The notes under the pieces are model-generated. The model worked only from the letters and a program-made list of their open reading frames with translations, made no database searches and was not told the DNA's origin. From Rhodocyclaceae bacterium (lineage in GTDB: Bacteria; Pseudomonadota; Gammaproteobacteria; Burkholderiales; Rhodocyclaceae): 5,310 nucleotides of DNA. Positions 5,242 to 5,310 of this stretch are shown here, one piece after another (the stretch's first letter is position 1; each line of letters starts with the position of its first letter). Position numbers and translations under genes: made by a program. Location of the stretch: positions 1 to 5,310 of the forward strand of contig JADLGU010000162.1 in NCBI GenBank assembly GCA_020849155.1, written 5' to 3'.

Positions 5242-5310
5242 GTGAGAGATCCTTTCCTCGAAGGCATGAGCCAGGGCTGGCAGGTGATCGATGCCTCGCG
5301 CCTGGTGGCC
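5242..5310 (+). CDS. probable GMC-family oxidoreductase, N-terminal fragment; LaoA-like (3' end beyond window)
   Basis: Only 23 codons are present, from GTG 5242 to the window edge. The translation begins VRDPFLEGMSQGWQVIDASR, which resembles the region just before the FAD-binding GxGxxG motif in choline dehydrogenase-like GMC oxidoreductases that are paired with a small Tat protein. The dinucleotide-binding motif itself would lie beyond the window, so family membership rests on this short match, the strong ribosome binding site and the preceding gene. The expected reaction is FAD-dependent oxidation of an alcohol to an aldehyde, at the membrane or in the periplasm. It would supply the substrate of the aldehyde dehydrogenase encoded upstream. 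Confidence 0.7.
   Translation, partial: MRDPFLEGMSQGWQVIDASRLVA

Overview
The window is GC-rich (mostly G or C at third codon positions) and densely packed with genes. Its gene content and repeat types suggest a betaproteobacterium, possibly from the Rhodocyclales. That placement is inference: there is no rRNA or other marker gene here.

Layout. (1) Positions 1-2019, plus strand: the 3' part of a gene for a TPR/coiled-coil protein ending in a CHAT domain, a caspase-like cysteine peptidase fold, with a visible His/Cys pair. (2) 2020-2185: a short gap between convergent genes. It holds an unexplained reading frame that looks like a degraded gene tail. (3) 2186-2908, minus strand: an unnamed conserved-type helical protein of 240 residues. 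(4) 2909-3024: a divergent intergenic region with weak promoter-like elements. (5) 3025-4452, plus strand: an aldehyde dehydrogenase of the coniferyl-aldehyde dehydrogenase (CalB) type. (6) 4469-4547: a large inverted repeat made of two arms of the common ATTCCC-N8-GGGAAT class. (7) 4553-5077: a small Tat-signal protein resembling gluconate 2-dehydrogenase subunit 3 and LaoB. (8) 5078-5241: a non-coding spacer filled with consecutive small hairpins. Its last arm contains the ribosome binding site of the next gene. (9) 5242-5310: the first 23 codons of a probable GMC-family oxidoreductase.

The three plus-strand genes from 3025 onward match in kind and order (aldehyde dehydrogenase, small membrane/Tat protein, GMC alcohol dehydrogenase) the laoC-laoB-laoA genes of Pseudomonas aeruginosa (PA0366-PA0365-PA0364), which oxidise long-chain primary alcohols. 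The likely joint task is alcohol to aldehyde by the GMC enzyme plus the small Tat protein at the membrane, then aldehyde to acid by the dehydrogenase. Both junctions of this putative operon are occupied by structured DNA. The second one puts the Shine-Dalgarno sequence of the GMC gene inside an inverted repeat, which is the most testable unusual feature in the window. The upstream CHAT gene is probably unrelated to this module.
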